DNA of 49,394 nt from Kitasatospora sp. DSM 101779 (GCF_025655475.1 NZ_JAHTIK010000001.1:2641477-2690870); one strand, 5' to 3'. Shown: positions 1 through 9,159, counted from the first letter of the stretch. Made by a program: numbers and translations. Notes: generated by a model not told the origin, from the letters alone.

Positions 1-2
1 CC

Positions 3-1646
3 CCGCCGCAGCGCCCCCCGGAACGCCCCGGAGCCGCGGAGCGCCCCCGCCCCGCCGAACGGCCGGGGAACGGGGACCGCCCCGCGTCCGCGCCCCGGAG
101 CGGCTTCTCCCCCGACGAGACGATGGCCCTGCGGGTTCCGCCGCCGCCCGGCGGCCGCGGCGGCCTGCCCCCGCAGCGCCGCTCGCCCGAGTCCGCGGCC
201 CCGGGCCGTCCGCAGCCGGGCCCCGACCGCACCGAGCCGCGTCCCGCCCCGCCGAGCGCGCAGCGCACCGCCGAGCGGCCCTCCTTCGACAAGCCGGCGC
301 ACGACCGGCCCGCGGAGGACGGCTGGACGGCCTCGCCCGCCGCCGGCCGCAGCACCGTGCCCCGGCACGAGGAGACCCTCAAGCTCCGCGTCCCGGACGA
401 GCTCGCCGCACTCGCCAAGGCCTTCGACGCCCAGTACGCCCGCCCGCCGGGCGCCCCCGCCGGGGAGGCGGAGGAGGCCGCCGACCCGGAGGCGAAGCCC
501 GCCCGGACGGGCGGCGGCCGTGACCGCTACCTCGACCTGCTGCGCGGCCTGGCCCTCGTCCGCGTCGTGCTCTACCACAACTTCAGCTGGGCCTGGCTGC
601 CACTGGTCTTCCCGTCCATGGGTGTGATGTTCGCACTGGCCGGCTCGCTGATGGCCCGTTCGCTGAAGCGGCCCGCGGTGACCGTCATCCGCGGCCGACT
701 GCGCCGTCTGCTGCCGCCGATGTGGCTGTTCGGCGTCGTGGTGATGACCCTGTGGATCCTGGACGGCTGGGGCCCCGACGCCGAGGGCCACCCCAACTGG
801 TGGTGGGGCAAGCTCGCCTTCTGGATCCTGCCGGTGAGCACCCCGCCCTACCCCCAGGGCGACCTGCCGGGCTTCGGCGGCCTCATGGAGGACAGCTGGG
901 GCACCCAGGTCGGCGTGCCGCTCTGGTACCTGCGCGCCTACCTCTGGTACGTGCTGCTGTCGCCGCTGCTGCTGCGTGCCCTGCGCCGCTTCCCGCTGGT
1001 GACGGTGCTCACCCCGCTGGTGCTGACCTTCTTCTCCGGTCTGCTCCCGGAGGACGGCCGGATCTGGGAGACCTGGTCCGACTTCACGATCTTCGGCTCC
1101 TGCTGGATCCTCGGCATGGCCCACAACGAGGGCCTGCTCAAGAAGCTCCCGCAGTACGTCGCCCCCTCGGTGGCTCCGATGATCATGGTCGCGGGGTACT
1201 GGTGGTACGTCAGCCGGCCGGTGCTCGACCCGACGGAGGTCGGCGACCTGGAGGGCGTGCCGATCGCCCAGGCCGTCTGGTCCTTCGGCTACGTGCTGCT
1301 GCTGCTCCACCTCAGCCCCTCGTGGGAGCAGTGGCCGCGGCGCCTGGAACCGTTCAGCGGCATCATCAGCCTGCTGAACGCCCGGGCCGTCAGCGTCTAC
1401 CTCTGGCACACGCTCGCCCTGGAGCTGTCCGTCCCGGTGGTCGACCAGCTCTGGCGGGTCGACTACCTCGCCGACAACTGGGGCTCGGTGCTGGGCAGCC
1501 CCTATCCGCAGCTCTTTGCGGCGATCCCGCTGATCGGGCTGTTCGTCCTCACCTTCGGCTGGATCGAGGACGTCGCGGCGAAACGCTCGCCACGGCTCTT
1601 CCCGTATCCCCGCAAGGCCCGCGGAAAACGGCGGGCCGCCGGCTGA
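3..1646 (+). CDS. Acyltransferase 3 family membrane protein, 5' end outside window
   Basis: Integral membrane O-acyltransferase of the OafA/YrhL (acyltransferase 3) type, expected to move acyl groups onto cell-surface or secondary metabolites. The membrane part begins with RYLDLLRGLALVRVVLYHNF, containing the Arg and the Tyr-His typical of the first helix, followed by about ten hydrophobic segments. The first ~130 residues after the ATG at 123 are Pro/Arg/Ala-rich and look disordered. The frame is open without a stop back to base 3 and a motif just before the ATG (DETMALRVP) recurs later as EETLKLRVP, so I think coding begins left of the window; ATG 123 is the alternative start. Substrate unknown. 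Family assignment is firm, start is not. Confidence 0.8.
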   Translation, partial: PPQRPPERPGAAERPRPAERPGNGDRPASAPRSGFSPDETMALRVPPPPGGRGGLPPQRRSPESAAPGRPQPGPDRTEPRPAPPSAQRTAERPSFDKPAHDRPAEDGWTASPAAGRSTVPRHEETLKLRVPDELAALAKAFDAQYARPPGAPAGEAEEAADPEAKPARTGGGRDRYLDLLRGLALVRVVLYHNFSWAWLPLVFPSMGVMFALAGSLMARSLKRPAVTVIRGRLRRLLPPMWLFGVVVMTLWILDGWGPDAEGHPNWWWGKLAFWILPVSTPPYPQGDLPGFGGLMEDSWGTQVGVPLWYLRAYLWYVLLSPLLLRALRRFPLVTVLTPLVLTFFSGLLPEDGRIWETWSDFTIFGSCWILGMAHNEGLLKKLPQYVAPSVAPMIMVAGYWWYVSRPVLDPTEVGDLEGVPIAQAVWSFGYVLLLLHLSPSWEQWPRRLEPFSGIISLLNARAVSVYLWHTLALELSVPVVDQLWRVDYLADNWGSVLGSPYPQLFAAIPLIGLFVLTFGWIEDVAAKRSPRLFPYPRKARGKRRAAG

Positions 1647-1647
1647 A

Positions 1648-1706
1648 CGACCGCGGCCCGGCCGCGGACCGCCCGCACGGGGCGGCCCGCAGCCGGGCCG
1701 CGGTCG
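1648..1706 (+). terminator. Hairpin after the acyltransferase gene
   Basis: Perfect 15-bp inverted repeat CGACCGCGGCCCGGC (1648-1662) / complement (1692-1706), beginning just after the stop codon, with a 29-nt GC-rich loop that can itself fold. There is no T-tract, which is usual for actinomycete terminators. Confidence 0.6.
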
Positions 1707-1726
1707 GTGATCGGATAAGGGCAATC

Positions 1727-1732
1727 TAGGAT
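1727..1732 (+). promoter_or_regulatory. -10 element for leaderless ctaA
   Basis: TAGGAT lies exactly 6 nt before the GTG start at 1739, and no Shine-Dalgarno sequence precedes the GTG. This is the standard arrangement of a leaderless actinobacterial transcript. No convincing -35 box. Confidence 0.6.
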
Positions 1733-1738
1733 GAAGCG

Positions 1739-2692
1739 GTGTTCACCCCCACCGCACTCCTCGCCGACCGCTGGCACCCGACGGCCGTGACCGTCCGCCG
1801 GGCGGCGCTGTCCGCCCTGGTGATGAGCGTGGTCATCGTGCTCACCGGCGGCGCCGTACGGCTCACCGCGTCCGGCCTCGGCTGCACCACCTGGCCGCGC
1901 TGCACCGGCGAGAGCATCACGCCGACGCCCGAGATGGGCATCCACGGCGTCATCGAGTTCACCAACCGGATGCTCACCTACGTGCTCTGCGCGGCGATCG
2001 CCTGGGCCACCCTGGCCGCGCGCTGCGCCACGCCGTGGCGCCGCTCGCTCACCCGGCTCGGCTGGGCGCAGTTCTGGCTGGTCATGAGCAACGCCGTGAT
2101 CGGCGGCATCACCGTGCTCACCGGCCTGAACCCGTACGTGGTGGCGCTGCACATGGTCGCCGCGATGGGCCTGGTCTGGGTCGCCGTGCTGATGTGGGAG
2201 CGCACCGCGGAGGGCGACGGCGCCCCCGAACTCCTCGTGCCGCGGCCGCTGAAGCAGCTGTCGTACGTCCTCGTCTCGGTGGTCGGCCTGCTGGTCGCCG
2301 CCGGCACCCTGGTCACCGGCGCGGGCCACCACCCCGGCTCCTCCAGCGACGTCTGGCGGATCCCGGTCGACTACGACCGGCTCGCCCAGGCCCACGCCGA
2401 CCTGGCCTTCCTGTCGATCGGCCTCACGCTGGCGGCGGTGTTCGTGCTCGCCGCGGTGAAGGCGCCGCTGGCGGCCCGGGCACGGGTGCGGGACCTGCTC
2501 GTCGTCCTGCTGCTGCAGGGCGTCCTCGGTTTTGTCCAGTACTTCACCGACGCCCCCGAGATCATGGTCGGCCTGCACATGCTGGGCGCCGCCCTCACCT
2601 GGGCCGCCGCCCTCCGCATCCCCCTGGCCCTCCGCACCCGCCCCGCCACCGACCCGGCCCCCGTCCCCGCCCAGCTCGTCCCCGCGAGCTGA
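1739..2692 (+). CDS. ctaA: Heme A synthase CtaA (COX15 family)
   Basis: Membrane enzyme that oxidises the C8 methyl group of heme O to formyl, giving heme A for aa3-type cytochrome c oxidase. 317 residues with about eight membrane helices. Visible family features are the paired Cys of the first extracytoplasmic loop (GLGCTTWPRCTGES), the heme-ligand histidine regions IHGVIEFTNRM, ALHMVAAMG, QAHADLAF and GLHMLGAALTW. The start GTG is fixed by the leaderless -10 element. Its partner gene ctaB lies 3 kb downstream on the opposite strand, separated by unrelated genes. Length and motifs are normal for actinobacterial CtaA. Confidence 0.93.
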   Translation: MFTPTALLADRWHPTAVTVRRAALSALVMSVVIVLTGGAVRLTASGLGCTTWPRCTGESITPTPEMGIHGVIEFTNRMLTYVLCAAIAWATLAARCATPWRRSLTRLGWAQFWLVMSNAVIGGITVLTGLNPYVVALHMVAAMGLVWVAVLMWERTAEGDGAPELLVPRPLKQLSYVLVSVVGLLVAAGTLVTGAGHHPGSSSDVWRIPVDYDRLAQAHADLAFLSIGLTLAAVFVLAAVKAPLAARARVRDLLVVLLLQGVLGFVQYFTDAPEIMVGLHMLGAALTWAAALRIPLALRTRPATDPAPVPAQLVPAS

Positions 2693-2713
2693 GGCAGACA
2701 CCCGGCCACAGAC

Positions 2714-2787
2714 AGGGGCGCGGGGAACTGCGCGAATCGGAAGGCCACCGTCGGCCTCTCCCGTATCGCGCAGTTCCCCGCGCCCCT
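2714..2787. repeat. Long palindromic repeat, copy 1 (ctaA / small ORF 3' ends)
   Basis: Perfect 22-bp inverted repeat: arms 2714-2735 (AGGGGCGCGGGGAACTG...) and 2766-2787, separated by 30 bases. It sits between convergent ctaA and the gene ending at 2807, so it can act as a bidirectional terminator. The same arm sequence returns at 19330-19403 and, interrupted, at 42203-42351. Confidence 0.85.
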
Positions 2788-2806
2788 CCGTGGTTCTCAG
2801 CAGGCC

Positions 2807-3139
2807 TCAGATCTGGATGCCGGCCATCCGCTTCCACTCGTACGCGCCGGTCTTCACCTTGAGCCCGAGCTCGCCCTCGAAGGTGTCGTGCAGGGTGACG
2901 CCGGCCAGCTGGGCGGCGCGCTGCCCGATGGCGTAGGTCGGGGCGACCTGGTCGCCCCAGGCGCCGTCCGCACCGACGAGCACGATCCGGGTGGCGGTGC
3001 GGCCGACGTACTCGACGACGCCGTCCGCGCTGCCGCCGTGCTGGGCGGTGAAGGCGGTGATGTGCTTGGCGATGCGCTTGGCGCGCCGCTCGGCGCGCGC
3101 GTCCTGCGCGGTGGGGGTGGCGGTCTCTGCGCTGGTCAT
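2807..3139 (-). CDS. Conserved small hypothetical protein, 110 aa
   Basis: I do not recognise a named family. The N-terminal third is basic and helical (RAERRAKRIAKHITAFTAQHGG); the rest looks like a small alpha/beta fold (VEYVGRTATRIVLVGADGAWGD ... FEGELGLKVKTGAYEW). No signal peptide or membrane segment. The ATG at 3139 follows TAGCAT by 6 nt, indicating a leaderless transcript. It is divergent from the DUF2461 gene with only 85 bp between, so their promoters overlap. It ends against the palindromic repeat shared with ctaA. Codon use is strongly GC3-biased like its neighbours, supporting a real gene. Confidence 0.75.
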   Translation of the reverse strand: MTSAETATPTAQDARAERRAKRIAKHITAFTAQHGGSADGVVEYVGRTATRIVLVGADGAWGDQVAPTYAIGQRAAQLAGVTLHDTFEGELGLKVKTGAYEWKRMAGIQI

Positions 3140-3145
3140 GCCCGC

Positions 3146-3151
3146 ATGCTA
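3146..3151 (-). promoter_or_regulatory. -10 element for leaderless 110-aa gene
   Basis: TAGCAT read on the minus strand, exactly 6 nt before the ATG at 3139, with no Shine-Dalgarno sequence. A short inverted repeat CTACC-gagc-GGTAG begins at the same place and could be an operator. Confidence 0.5.
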
Positions 3152-3212
3152 CCGAGCGGTAGACACGGTGGCGACGGCAGCGAGGTGTGCAGCGGGCCAC
3201 ACCGCCGCACCC

Positions 3213-3218
3213 TAGGCT
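3213..3218 (+). promoter_or_regulatory. -10 element for leaderless DUF2461 gene
   Basis: TAGGCT, 6 nt before the ATG at 3225, no Shine-Dalgarno sequence. Confidence 0.6.
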
Positions 3219-3224
3219 GACGGG

Positions 3225-3866
3225 ATGACCTTCGATGGCTGGCCGGCCGAGGCGCTCGAGTTCTACGAGCAGCTGGAGGCGGACAACTCCAAGACCTTCT
3301 GGACGGCGCACAAGGACCGCTACGAGCAGTCCGTCCGGGCCCCGATGGCCGATCTGCTGGACGCACTGGAGGACGAGTTCGGGCCGGGGAAGATCTTCCG
3401 TCCCAACCGGGACGTCCGCTTCAGCGCCGACAAGTCGCCGTACAAGACGCACATCGGCGCCTTCCTGGAGGCCGGCGGCTACGTCCAGCTCTCGGCCGAT
3501 GGCCTGGCCTGCGGCAACGGCATGTACCACCTGGCGCCGGACCAGCTGACCCGCTACCGTGCGGCGGTCGCGGAGGACGTCACCGGCGCCGAGCTGGAAC
3601 GGGTGATCGCCGCGGTCGAGGAGGCCGGGCCCTCGGTGGTCGGCCGGGACCCGCTGAAGTCGGCGCCGCGCGGCTACCCCAAGGACCACCCGCGGATCGG
3701 GCTGCTGCGCAACAAGGGCCTGATCGCCTGGCAGGAGTGGGAGCCCGCGGCCTGGCTGGGCACCGCGCAGGCGTACGAGCGGATCACCGGCTTCCTCCGT
3801 TCCTCCCGGCCGCTCAAGGACTGGCTGGACGGCCACGTCGGCCCCAGCGAGCTCCCGCCGCGCTGA
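3225..3866 (+). CDS. DUF2461 domain-containing protein
   Basis: 213 residues, the usual size for DUF2461, a family of unknown function. Family hallmarks seen are the opening FYEQLEADNSKTFWTAHKDRYE, RDVRFSADKSPYKTHIGAF, and the C-terminal RGYPKDHPRIGLLRNKGLIAW. It is cytosolic, with no signal peptide. The gene is monocistronic-looking, with its own leaderless promoter, 71 bp before the FAD oxidoreductase gene. I can assign the family confidently but no reaction. Confidence 0.88.
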   Translation: MTFDGWPAEALEFYEQLEADNSKTFWTAHKDRYEQSVRAPMADLLDALEDEFGPGKIFRPNRDVRFSADKSPYKTHIGAFLEAGGYVQLSADGLACGNGMYHLAPDQLTRYRAAVAEDVTGAELERVIAAVEEAGPSVVGRDPLKSAPRGYPKDHPRIGLLRNKGLIAWQEWEPAAWLGTAQAYERITGFLRSSRPLKDWLDGHVGPSELPPR

Positions 3867-3925
3867 CGTCCGTCCGCCCGCACGACCCTCCTGTCCGCAC
3901 CCTGGCCGCCCCGCACGGCCTCTGG

Positions 3926-3931
3926 TAGACC
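3926..3931 (+). promoter_or_regulatory. -10-like element before FAD oxidoreductase
   Basis: TAGACC placed exactly 6 nt before the ATG at 3938, with no Shine-Dalgarno sequence. The sixth base is not T, so it is a weaker match than its neighbours. Confidence 0.4.
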
Positions 3932-3937
3932 TGCCGC

Positions 3938-5539
3938 ATGCAGCCCTCCCGAGGTGACGCGAACACGCCCGACTCCTCCCCCGTCCGCGGCCGCTACGAC
4001 GTGGTCGTGGTCGGCGGCGGCCACAACGGCCTGGTGGCCGCCGCCTACCTGGCCCGGGCCGGCCGCAGCGTGCTGCTGCTGGAACGGCTCGGCCGCACCG
4101 GCGGGGCCGCGGTCTCCACCGAGGCCTTCCCCGGGGTCGCGGCCCGGCTGTCCCGGTACTCGTACCTGGTGAGCCTGCTGCCGCAGAAGATCGTCGACGA
4201 GCTGGGGCTGCACTTCGCGGTGCGTCCGCGGCGGATCTCCTCGTACACACCGGCCGTGCGCGGCGGCCGGCCGACCGGGCTGCTGGTAGACCGGGCGGAC
4301 GAGTCCCGCACCGCCGCGTCCTTCCGCGCCCTGACCGGCTCCGACCGCGAGTACGCGGCCTGGCAGGAGTTCTACGGGCGGACCGCCCGGGTCGCCGAAC
4401 GGGTCTTCCCCTCGCTCACCGAACCGCTGCCGACCCGCGCGGAGCTGCGGCGGCGGATCGACGACCCGGCCGCGTGGGAGGCGCTCTTCGAGCGGCCGAT
4501 CGGCGAGGCCGTGGAGGGCGCATTCGCCGACGACCTCGTCCGCGGCGTGGTGCTCACCGACGCCCTGATCGGCACCTTCACCCACGCCCACGACCCGCAG
4601 CTGCCGCAGAACCGCTGCTTCCTCTACCACGTGATCGGCGGCGGCACCGGCGACTGGAACGTGCCGGTGGGCGGTATGGGTGCGCTCACCGACGCACTGG
4701 CGGACACGGCCCGGGCCGCCGGCGCCGAGATCCGCACCGGCTGCGAGGCCACCGCGATCGACCCGGGCACCGCCGGCGGCACCGCCGAGGTCGTCTTCCG
4801 GCACGACCGCCGCGAGCACCGGGTGGGCGCCGGGACTGTACTGTGCAACGCCGCCCCGCAGGCCCTCGCCAGGCTGCTCGGCGAGGCCCCGCCGGAGCCC
4901 GCCCCGGAGGGCTCCCAGCTGAAGGTCAACATGCTGCTGCGCCGGCTGCCCCGGCTGAAGGACGCCGCGGCCGACCCGCGGGACGCCTTCGCCGGCACCC
5001 TGCACCTGGCCGAGTCGTACACCGAACTGGAGACCGCCTACCGGCAGGCCGCGGAGGGCCGGGTGCCCGCCCCGGCGCCGTCCGAGATCTACTGCCACTC
5101 GCTGACCGACCCGTCGATCCTCGGTCCGGGACTCGCCGCGCAGGGCTTCCACACGCTCACCCTGTTCGGGGTGCACCAGCCGGCCCGGCTGTTCGCCGAC
5201 GATCCGGAGAAGGCCCGGGCGGCGGCGCTGGAGGCGGTGCTCGCGCCGCTGCAGGACTGCCTGGACGAGCCGCTGGCCGACTGCCTGGCCGTGGACGGCG
5301 AGGGCCGGCCCTGCATCGAGGCGAAGAGCCCGCTGGACCTGGAGGCCGACCTCGGCCTGCCCGGCGGCAACATCTTCCACCGCGAGCTGGCCTTCCCCTG
5401 GGGCGAGGACCCGGCCGACCGCTGGGGCGTCGCCACCGGCCACCCCAACGTGCTGCTCTGCGGGGCCGGTGCGGTGCGCGGCGGCGGGGTCAGCGGCATC
5501 CCCGGGCACAACGCCGCGATGGCCGTCCTCGGCCGGTGA
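3938..5539 (+). CDS. Phytoene-desaturase-like FAD-dependent oxidoreductase
   Basis: 533-residue flavoprotein of the CrtI/PYROXD2-like group. The N-terminal dinucleotide fold VVVGGGHNGLVAAAYLARAG (about residues 22-42) is followed by an acidic residue and the RTGGAA signature; the C-terminus has the second FAD-contact motif VLLCGAGAVRGGGVSGIPGHNAA. The middle region is the substrate domain. Such proteins desaturate or isomerise polyenes or, for PYROXD2-like members, have no settled substrate. There is no carotenoid cluster nearby, so I do not call it a carotenoid enzyme. It converges on ctaB with a strong hairpin between. Confidence 0.82.
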   Translation: MQPSRGDANTPDSSPVRGRYDVVVVGGGHNGLVAAAYLARAGRSVLLLERLGRTGGAAVSTEAFPGVAARLSRYSYLVSLLPQKIVDELGLHFAVRPRRISSYTPAVRGGRPTGLLVDRADESRTAASFRALTGSDREYAAWQEFYGRTARVAERVFPSLTEPLPTRAELRRRIDDPAAWEALFERPIGEAVEGAFADDLVRGVVLTDALIGTFTHAHDPQLPQNRCFLYHVIGGGTGDWNVPVGGMGALTDALADTARAAGAEIRTGCEATAIDPGTAGGTAEVVFRHDRREHRVGAGTVLCNAAPQALARLLGEAPPEPAPEGSQLKVNMLLRRLPRLKDAAADPRDAFAGTLHLAESYTELETAYRQAAEGRVPAPAPSEIYCHSLTDPSILGPGLAAQGFHTLTLFGVHQPARLFADDPEKARAAALEAVLAPLQDCLDEPLADCLAVDGEGRPCIEAKSPLDLEADLGLPGGNIFHRELAFPWGEDPADRWGVATGHPNVLLCGAGAVRGGGVSGIPGHNAAMAVLGR

Positions 5540-5561
5540 CCGCACGGCCACGACGGAACGA

Positions 5562-5593
5562 CGGAGCCCCGGGGCGCAGGCCCCGGGGCTCCG
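5562..5593. terminator. Bidirectional hairpin between FAD oxidoreductase and ctaB
   Basis: Perfect 14-bp stem CGGAGCCCCGGGGC (5562-5575) with a GCAG tetraloop and its complement at 5580-5593, between two convergent genes. Confidence 0.85.
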
Positions 5594-5614
5594 GTCGGTG
5601 TCGGGCGCTCGCCG

Positions 5615-6562
5615 TCACGTGATGAACGGGTCCACCGCGATGACCACGAAGAGCAGGGTCAGGTAGGTGATGGACCAGTGGAACAGGCGCATCTCCTTGA
5701 GCTTGGCGCCGACCACCCCGGCCTTGGCGCGGGCGTGCAGGCCGTGCGCCTCCTTCAGCCAGAACGCGCCGAGCAGCACCGCGGAGACCGGGTACAGCCA
5801 GCTGGTGTGGCCGAGCGGCCACAGGGCCAGCGAGACGGCCACCATCACCCAGGAGTAGGCGACGATCTGCCGGGCGACGGCCAGGTTGCCCTTGATGACG
5901 GGGAGCATCGGCACGCCCGCCTTGGCGTAGTCCTCGCGGACCTTCATCGACAGCGGCCAGTAGTGCGGCGGCGTCCAGAAGAAGATCACCAGGAAGAGCA
6001 CCAGCGCGGACCAGGAGAGCGAGTTCGTCACCGCGGCCCACCCGACGAACACCGGCATGCAGCCGGCGATGCCGCCCCAGACGATGTTCTGGGTCGTCCG
6101 GCGCTTCAGGCCGAGGGTGTAGACGAAGACGTAGAACAGCAGTGCGCCGAGCGCCAGCGCCGAGGAGAGCGCGTTGACCAGCAGGCCCAGCCAGAGCGTC
6201 GAGCCGACGGCCAGCGCGATGCCGAAGACCAGCGCCTCGCGCGGCGACACCATGCCGGTGACGATCGGCCGGCGCTCGGTGCGGGACATCACCGCGTCGA
6301 TGTCGCGGTCGATGTACATGTTGAGGGCGTTGGCGCCGCCCGCGGAGAGGTAGCCGCCGACCACGACCTTGACGACCAGCCACGGGTCGGGTACACCGTG
6401 CTGCGCCAGGAACATCACCGGAACGGTGGTGATCAGCAGCAGCTCGATGATCCGCGGCTTGGTCAGTGCGACGAATGCGCCGACACGGGCCCCGAACGGC
6501 CGGTGCGCAGGCGTCGCCCCGACCGCCCCGGCGGGGCGGGATTCGACGGCGGTCACGAACAC
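5615..6562 (-). CDS. ctaB: Protoheme IX farnesyltransferase (heme O synthase) CtaB
   Basis: UbiA-family membrane prenyltransferase that adds farnesyl to heme B to make heme O, the substrate of CtaA. 315 residues, about nine helices. The first Asp-rich motif is [15 protein letters not shown] (N-x3-D-x3-D) and the second loop carries [17 protein letters not shown]. Start ATG at 6562 gives a normal length. It is divergent from tkt. On the minus strand TAAGGT at 6640-6645 is a possible -10 element about 70 nt upstream. Motifs and length make the call secure. Confidence 0.94.
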   Translation of the reverse strand: MFVTAVESRPAGAVGATPAHRPFGARVGAFVALTKPRIIELLLITTVPVMFLAQHGVPDPWLVVKVVVGGYLSAGGANALNMYIDRDIDAVMSRTERRPIVTGMVSPREALVFGIALAVGSTLWLGLLVNALSSALALGALLFYVFVYTLGLKRRTTQNIVWGGIAGCMPVFVGWAAVTNSLSWSALVLFLVIFFWTPPHYWPLSMKVREDYAKAGVPMLPVIKGNLAVARQIVAYSWVMVAVSLALWPLGHTSWLYPVSAVLLGAFWLKEAHGLHARAKAGVVGAKLKEMRLFHWSITYLTLLFVVIAVDPFIT

Positions 6563-6913
6563 CCCAACTCACGATGAACTTCCACAGGCGTCCTCTGGGC
6601 CCGTGGGCTCCGGTGCGTCCGCGCTGCGCGTACCACGCCACCTTAGACGCTCCATATGTCCCGTCCCGCCCCGGGGTGCCCCGGCGAGCCGGAGCCGCAC
6701 ACCCGCGGGTGAATCGCCGCAGCTCGCACCGCGGACGGCCGGCCCGCCCGTCTTGCCCCTCGGACGAGCGGACCGTTCGGGTCCGGGTGAGGGTAGGACA
6801 GAGCCCGCGAAGCCCTTCGGGAATGCCGATAGCGCCACCCCGGTTGCCCCGGCACGCAAGGTGAGGCCCCTTGTGAGCGGTAGGCTCGCACAGAGAAGCG
6901 GGATCAACCCTCC
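6563..6913. other. Divergent ctaB/tkt intergenic region
   Basis: About 350 bases before the small ORF at 6914. It holds candidate -10 elements for ctaB (minus strand, 6640-6645, TAAGGT) and tkt (plus strand, 6881-6886, TAGGCT). I see no RNA gene or convincing long coding frame. Confidence 0.5.
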
Positions 6914-7015
6914 GTGACCGGCACCAGCGAACGTCAGGACCACAGCGACGTGGCCGACCGGTCCCCTTCACGGGGTCACTCTTCACCACCAGGAAGGAGC
7001 CCTGAGACAGGGTGA
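6914..7015 (+). CDS. Possible 33-codon leader ORF overlapping tkt start
   Basis: Reading from GTG 6914 the frame encodes a hydrophilic 33-residue peptide (VTGTSERQDHSDVADRSPSR...) and stops at TGA 7013-7015, so its stop overlaps the tkt GTG in a GTGA. The AGGAAGGAGCC Shine-Dalgarno of tkt lies inside it. There is no clear ribosome site for the leader itself and its codon bias is weaker than in real genes here, so it may be fortuitous. Confidence 0.25.
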   Translation: MTGTSERQDHSDVADRSPSRGHSSPPGRSPETG

Positions 7016-9111
7016 GCACCACGCCGACGAACGCATTCGAATGGACCGAACTGGACCAGCGGACCGTCGACACGGCCCGCGTCCTCGCGATGGATGCCGT
7101 GCAGAAGGTGGGCAACGGACACCCCGGCACCGCGATGTCGCTGGCCCCGGCTGCATACGTGATCTTCCAGCGCTTCCTGCGCCACGACCCGACCGACCCC
7201 GCCTGGGTCGGCCGCGACCGCTTCGTCCTCTCCCCCGGACACACGTCGCTGACTCTCTACACCCAGCTCTACCTCTCCGGCTACGGTCTGTCCCTGGACG
7301 ACCTGAAGGCCTTCCGGGTCGCCGGCAGCCGTACCCCGGGGCACCCCGAGCACGGTCACACCGCGGGTGTCGAGACCACCACCGGCCCGCTCGGCCAGGG
7401 CATCGCCAACGCGGTCGGCATGGCGATGGCCGCCCGCTACGAGCGCGGCCTGTTCGACCCGGAGGCCGCCGAGGGCGAGTCCCCGTTCGACCACACGATC
7501 TGGGCCATCGTCTCCGACGGCGACCTGGAGGAGGGCGTCTCCGCGGAGGCGTCCTCGCTGGCCGGCCACCAGAAGCTGGGCAACCTCGTCGCGCTCTACG
7601 ACGACAACCACATCTCCATCGAGGGTGACACCGAGACGGCCTTCTCCGAGGACGTCCTCGCCCGCTACGAGGCGTACGGCTGGCACGTCCAGCGGATCAC
7701 GCCGAAGTCCGACGGCGACGTCGACGTGCACGCGCTGGCGACCGCGCTGGCCGCCGCCAAGGCCGAGACCGAGCGCCCGTCGATCATCGCGATGCGCACC
7801 ATCATCGCCTGGCCGGCCCCGAACGCCCAGGACACCGCCAAGGCGCACGGCTCCGCGCTCGGCGACGCCGAGATCGCCGCCACCAAGAAGGTGCTCGGCT
7901 TCTCGCCGGAGAAGACCTTCGAGGTCACCGAGCAGGTCGTCGAGCACGCCCGCCAGGTCGTGCACCGCGGCAAGGCCGCCCGCGCCGAGTGGGAGGCGTC
8001 CTTCCACGCGTGGCGCGCCGCCAACCCGGAGCGCGCCGCCGAGTTCGACCGGATCCAGATCGGCGAGCTGCCCGACGGCTGGGAGAAGGCCCTCCCGGTC
8101 TTCCCGGCCGGCAAGGACGTCGCGACCCGCAAGGCCTCCGGCGACGCGCTGAAGGCCGTCGGCCGGCACATCCCGGAGCTGTGGGGCGGTTCGGCGGACC
8201 TCGCCGAGTCCAACCTCACCACCATCGACGAGGAGTCCTCCTTCCTCCCGGCGAGCAACCCGCTGAAGACCGCCTCGCCGTACGGCCGGACGATCCACTT
8301 CGGCATCCGCGAGCACGCCATGGGCGCGATCATGAACGGCATCGCGCTGCACGGCCGCACCCGCATCTACGGCGGCACCTTCCTGGTGTTCTCCGACTAC
8401 ATGCGCCCGGCCGTCCGCCTCGCCGCGCTGATGAAGCTCCCCGTCACCTACGTGTGGACGCACGACTCCATCGGCCTCGGCGAGGACGGCCCGACCCACC
8501 AGCCGGTCGAGCACCTGGCCGCGCTGCGCGCCATCCCCGGCCTCGCGGTCGTCCGCCCCGGCGACGCCAACGAGACCGCCGTCGTCTGGCGCACCATCCT
8601 GGAGCGGCAGACCAGCCACCCCGGCCCGGTCGGCCTGGCCCTCACCCGCCAGGGCGTGCCCACCTACGACCGCGAGGTGTTCGGCTCCGCCGAGGGCGCG
8701 GCCAAGGGCGGCTACGTGCTGGCCGAGGCCGAGGGCGCCTCGCCGAAGGTCATCCTGATCGGCACCGGCTCCGAGGTGCAGCTCGCCGTCCAGGCCCGCG
8801 AGGCCCTGGAGGCGGACGGCATCCCGACCCGCGTCGTCTCGATGCCCTCGATCGAGTGGTTCAACGAGCAGGACCAGGCGTACCGCGACAGCGTGCTGCC
8901 GCCGAACGTCCGCGCCCGGGTCTCCGTCGAGGCGGGCATCGCCCAGGGCTGGCGCGAGCTGGTCGGCGACGCCGGCCGGATCATCAGCCTGGAGCACTTC
9001 GGTGCCTCCGCCGACTACAAGGTGCTGTTCCAGGAGTTCGGCCTGACCGCCGACGCCGTGGCCAACGCCGCCCGCGCCTCGCTCCGCACGGTCGAGGCCG
9101 TCTCCCGCTAG
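7012..9111 (+). CDS. tkt: Transketolase
   Basis: Thiamine diphosphate and Mg-dependent cytosolic enzyme of the non-oxidative pentose phosphate pathway, moving two-carbon units between ketoses and aldoses. 699 residues. Seen are the N-terminal substrate-loop [11 protein letters not shown], the ThDP motif beginning GDGDLEEG and ending near [10 protein letters not shown], the pyrimidine-domain region [14 protein letters not shown] with the catalytic Glu, and [20 protein letters not shown]. Start GTG 7012 has AGGAAGGAG 12-20 nt upstream. First gene of the tkt-tal-zwf-opcA-pgl block. Confidence 0.96.
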   Translation: MSTTPTNAFEWTELDQRTVDTARVLAMDAVQKVGNGHPGTAMSLAPAAYVIFQRFLRHDPTDPAWVGRDRFVLSPGHTSLTLYTQLYLSGYGLSLDDLKAFRVAGSRTPGHPEHGHTAGVETTTGPLGQGIANAVGMAMAARYERGLFDPEAAEGESPFDHTIWAIVSDGDLEEGVSAEASSLAGHQKLGNLVALYDDNHISIEGDTETAFSEDVLARYEAYGWHVQRITPKSDGDVDVHALATALAAAKAETERPSIIAMRTIIAWPAPNAQDTAKAHGSALGDAEIAATKKVLGFSPEKTFEVTEQVVEHARQVVHRGKAARAEWEASFHAWRAANPERAAEFDRIQIGELPDGWEKALPVFPAGKDVATRKASGDALKAVGRHIPELWGGSADLAESNLTTIDEESSFLPASNPLKTASPYGRTIHFGIREHAMGAIMNGIALHGRTRIYGGTFLVFSDYMRPAVRLAALMKLPVTYVWTHDSIGLGEDGPTHQPVEHLAALRAIPGLAVVRPGDANETAVVWRTILERQTSHPGPVGLALTRQGVPTYDREVFGSAEGAAKGGYVLAEAEGASPKVILIGTGSEVQLAVQAREALEADGIPTRVVSMPSIEWFNEQDQAYRDSVLPPNVRARVSVEAGIAQGWRELVGDAGRIISLEHFGASADYKVLFQEFGLTADAVANAARASLRTVEAVSR

Positions 9112-9122
9112 CAGTGCTCTCC

Positions 9123-9159
9123 AGGCCGGGTGTCCGACCGCACATCGGACGCCCGGCCT
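9123..9159 (+). terminator. Hairpin between tkt and tal
   Basis: 15-bp stem AGGCCGGGTGTCCGA (9123-9137) with its complement at 9145-9159 and one G-U pair; 7-nt loop, no T-tract. It may attenuate or stabilise rather than fully separate the two genes, since they are co-directional and 95 bp apart. Confidence 0.6.

Noticed and set aside
3938..5539. Carotenoid phytoene desaturase (crtI)
   Set aside because: No crtB, crtE or other carotenoid genes nearby, and the sequence fits the broader PYROXD2-like group equally well.
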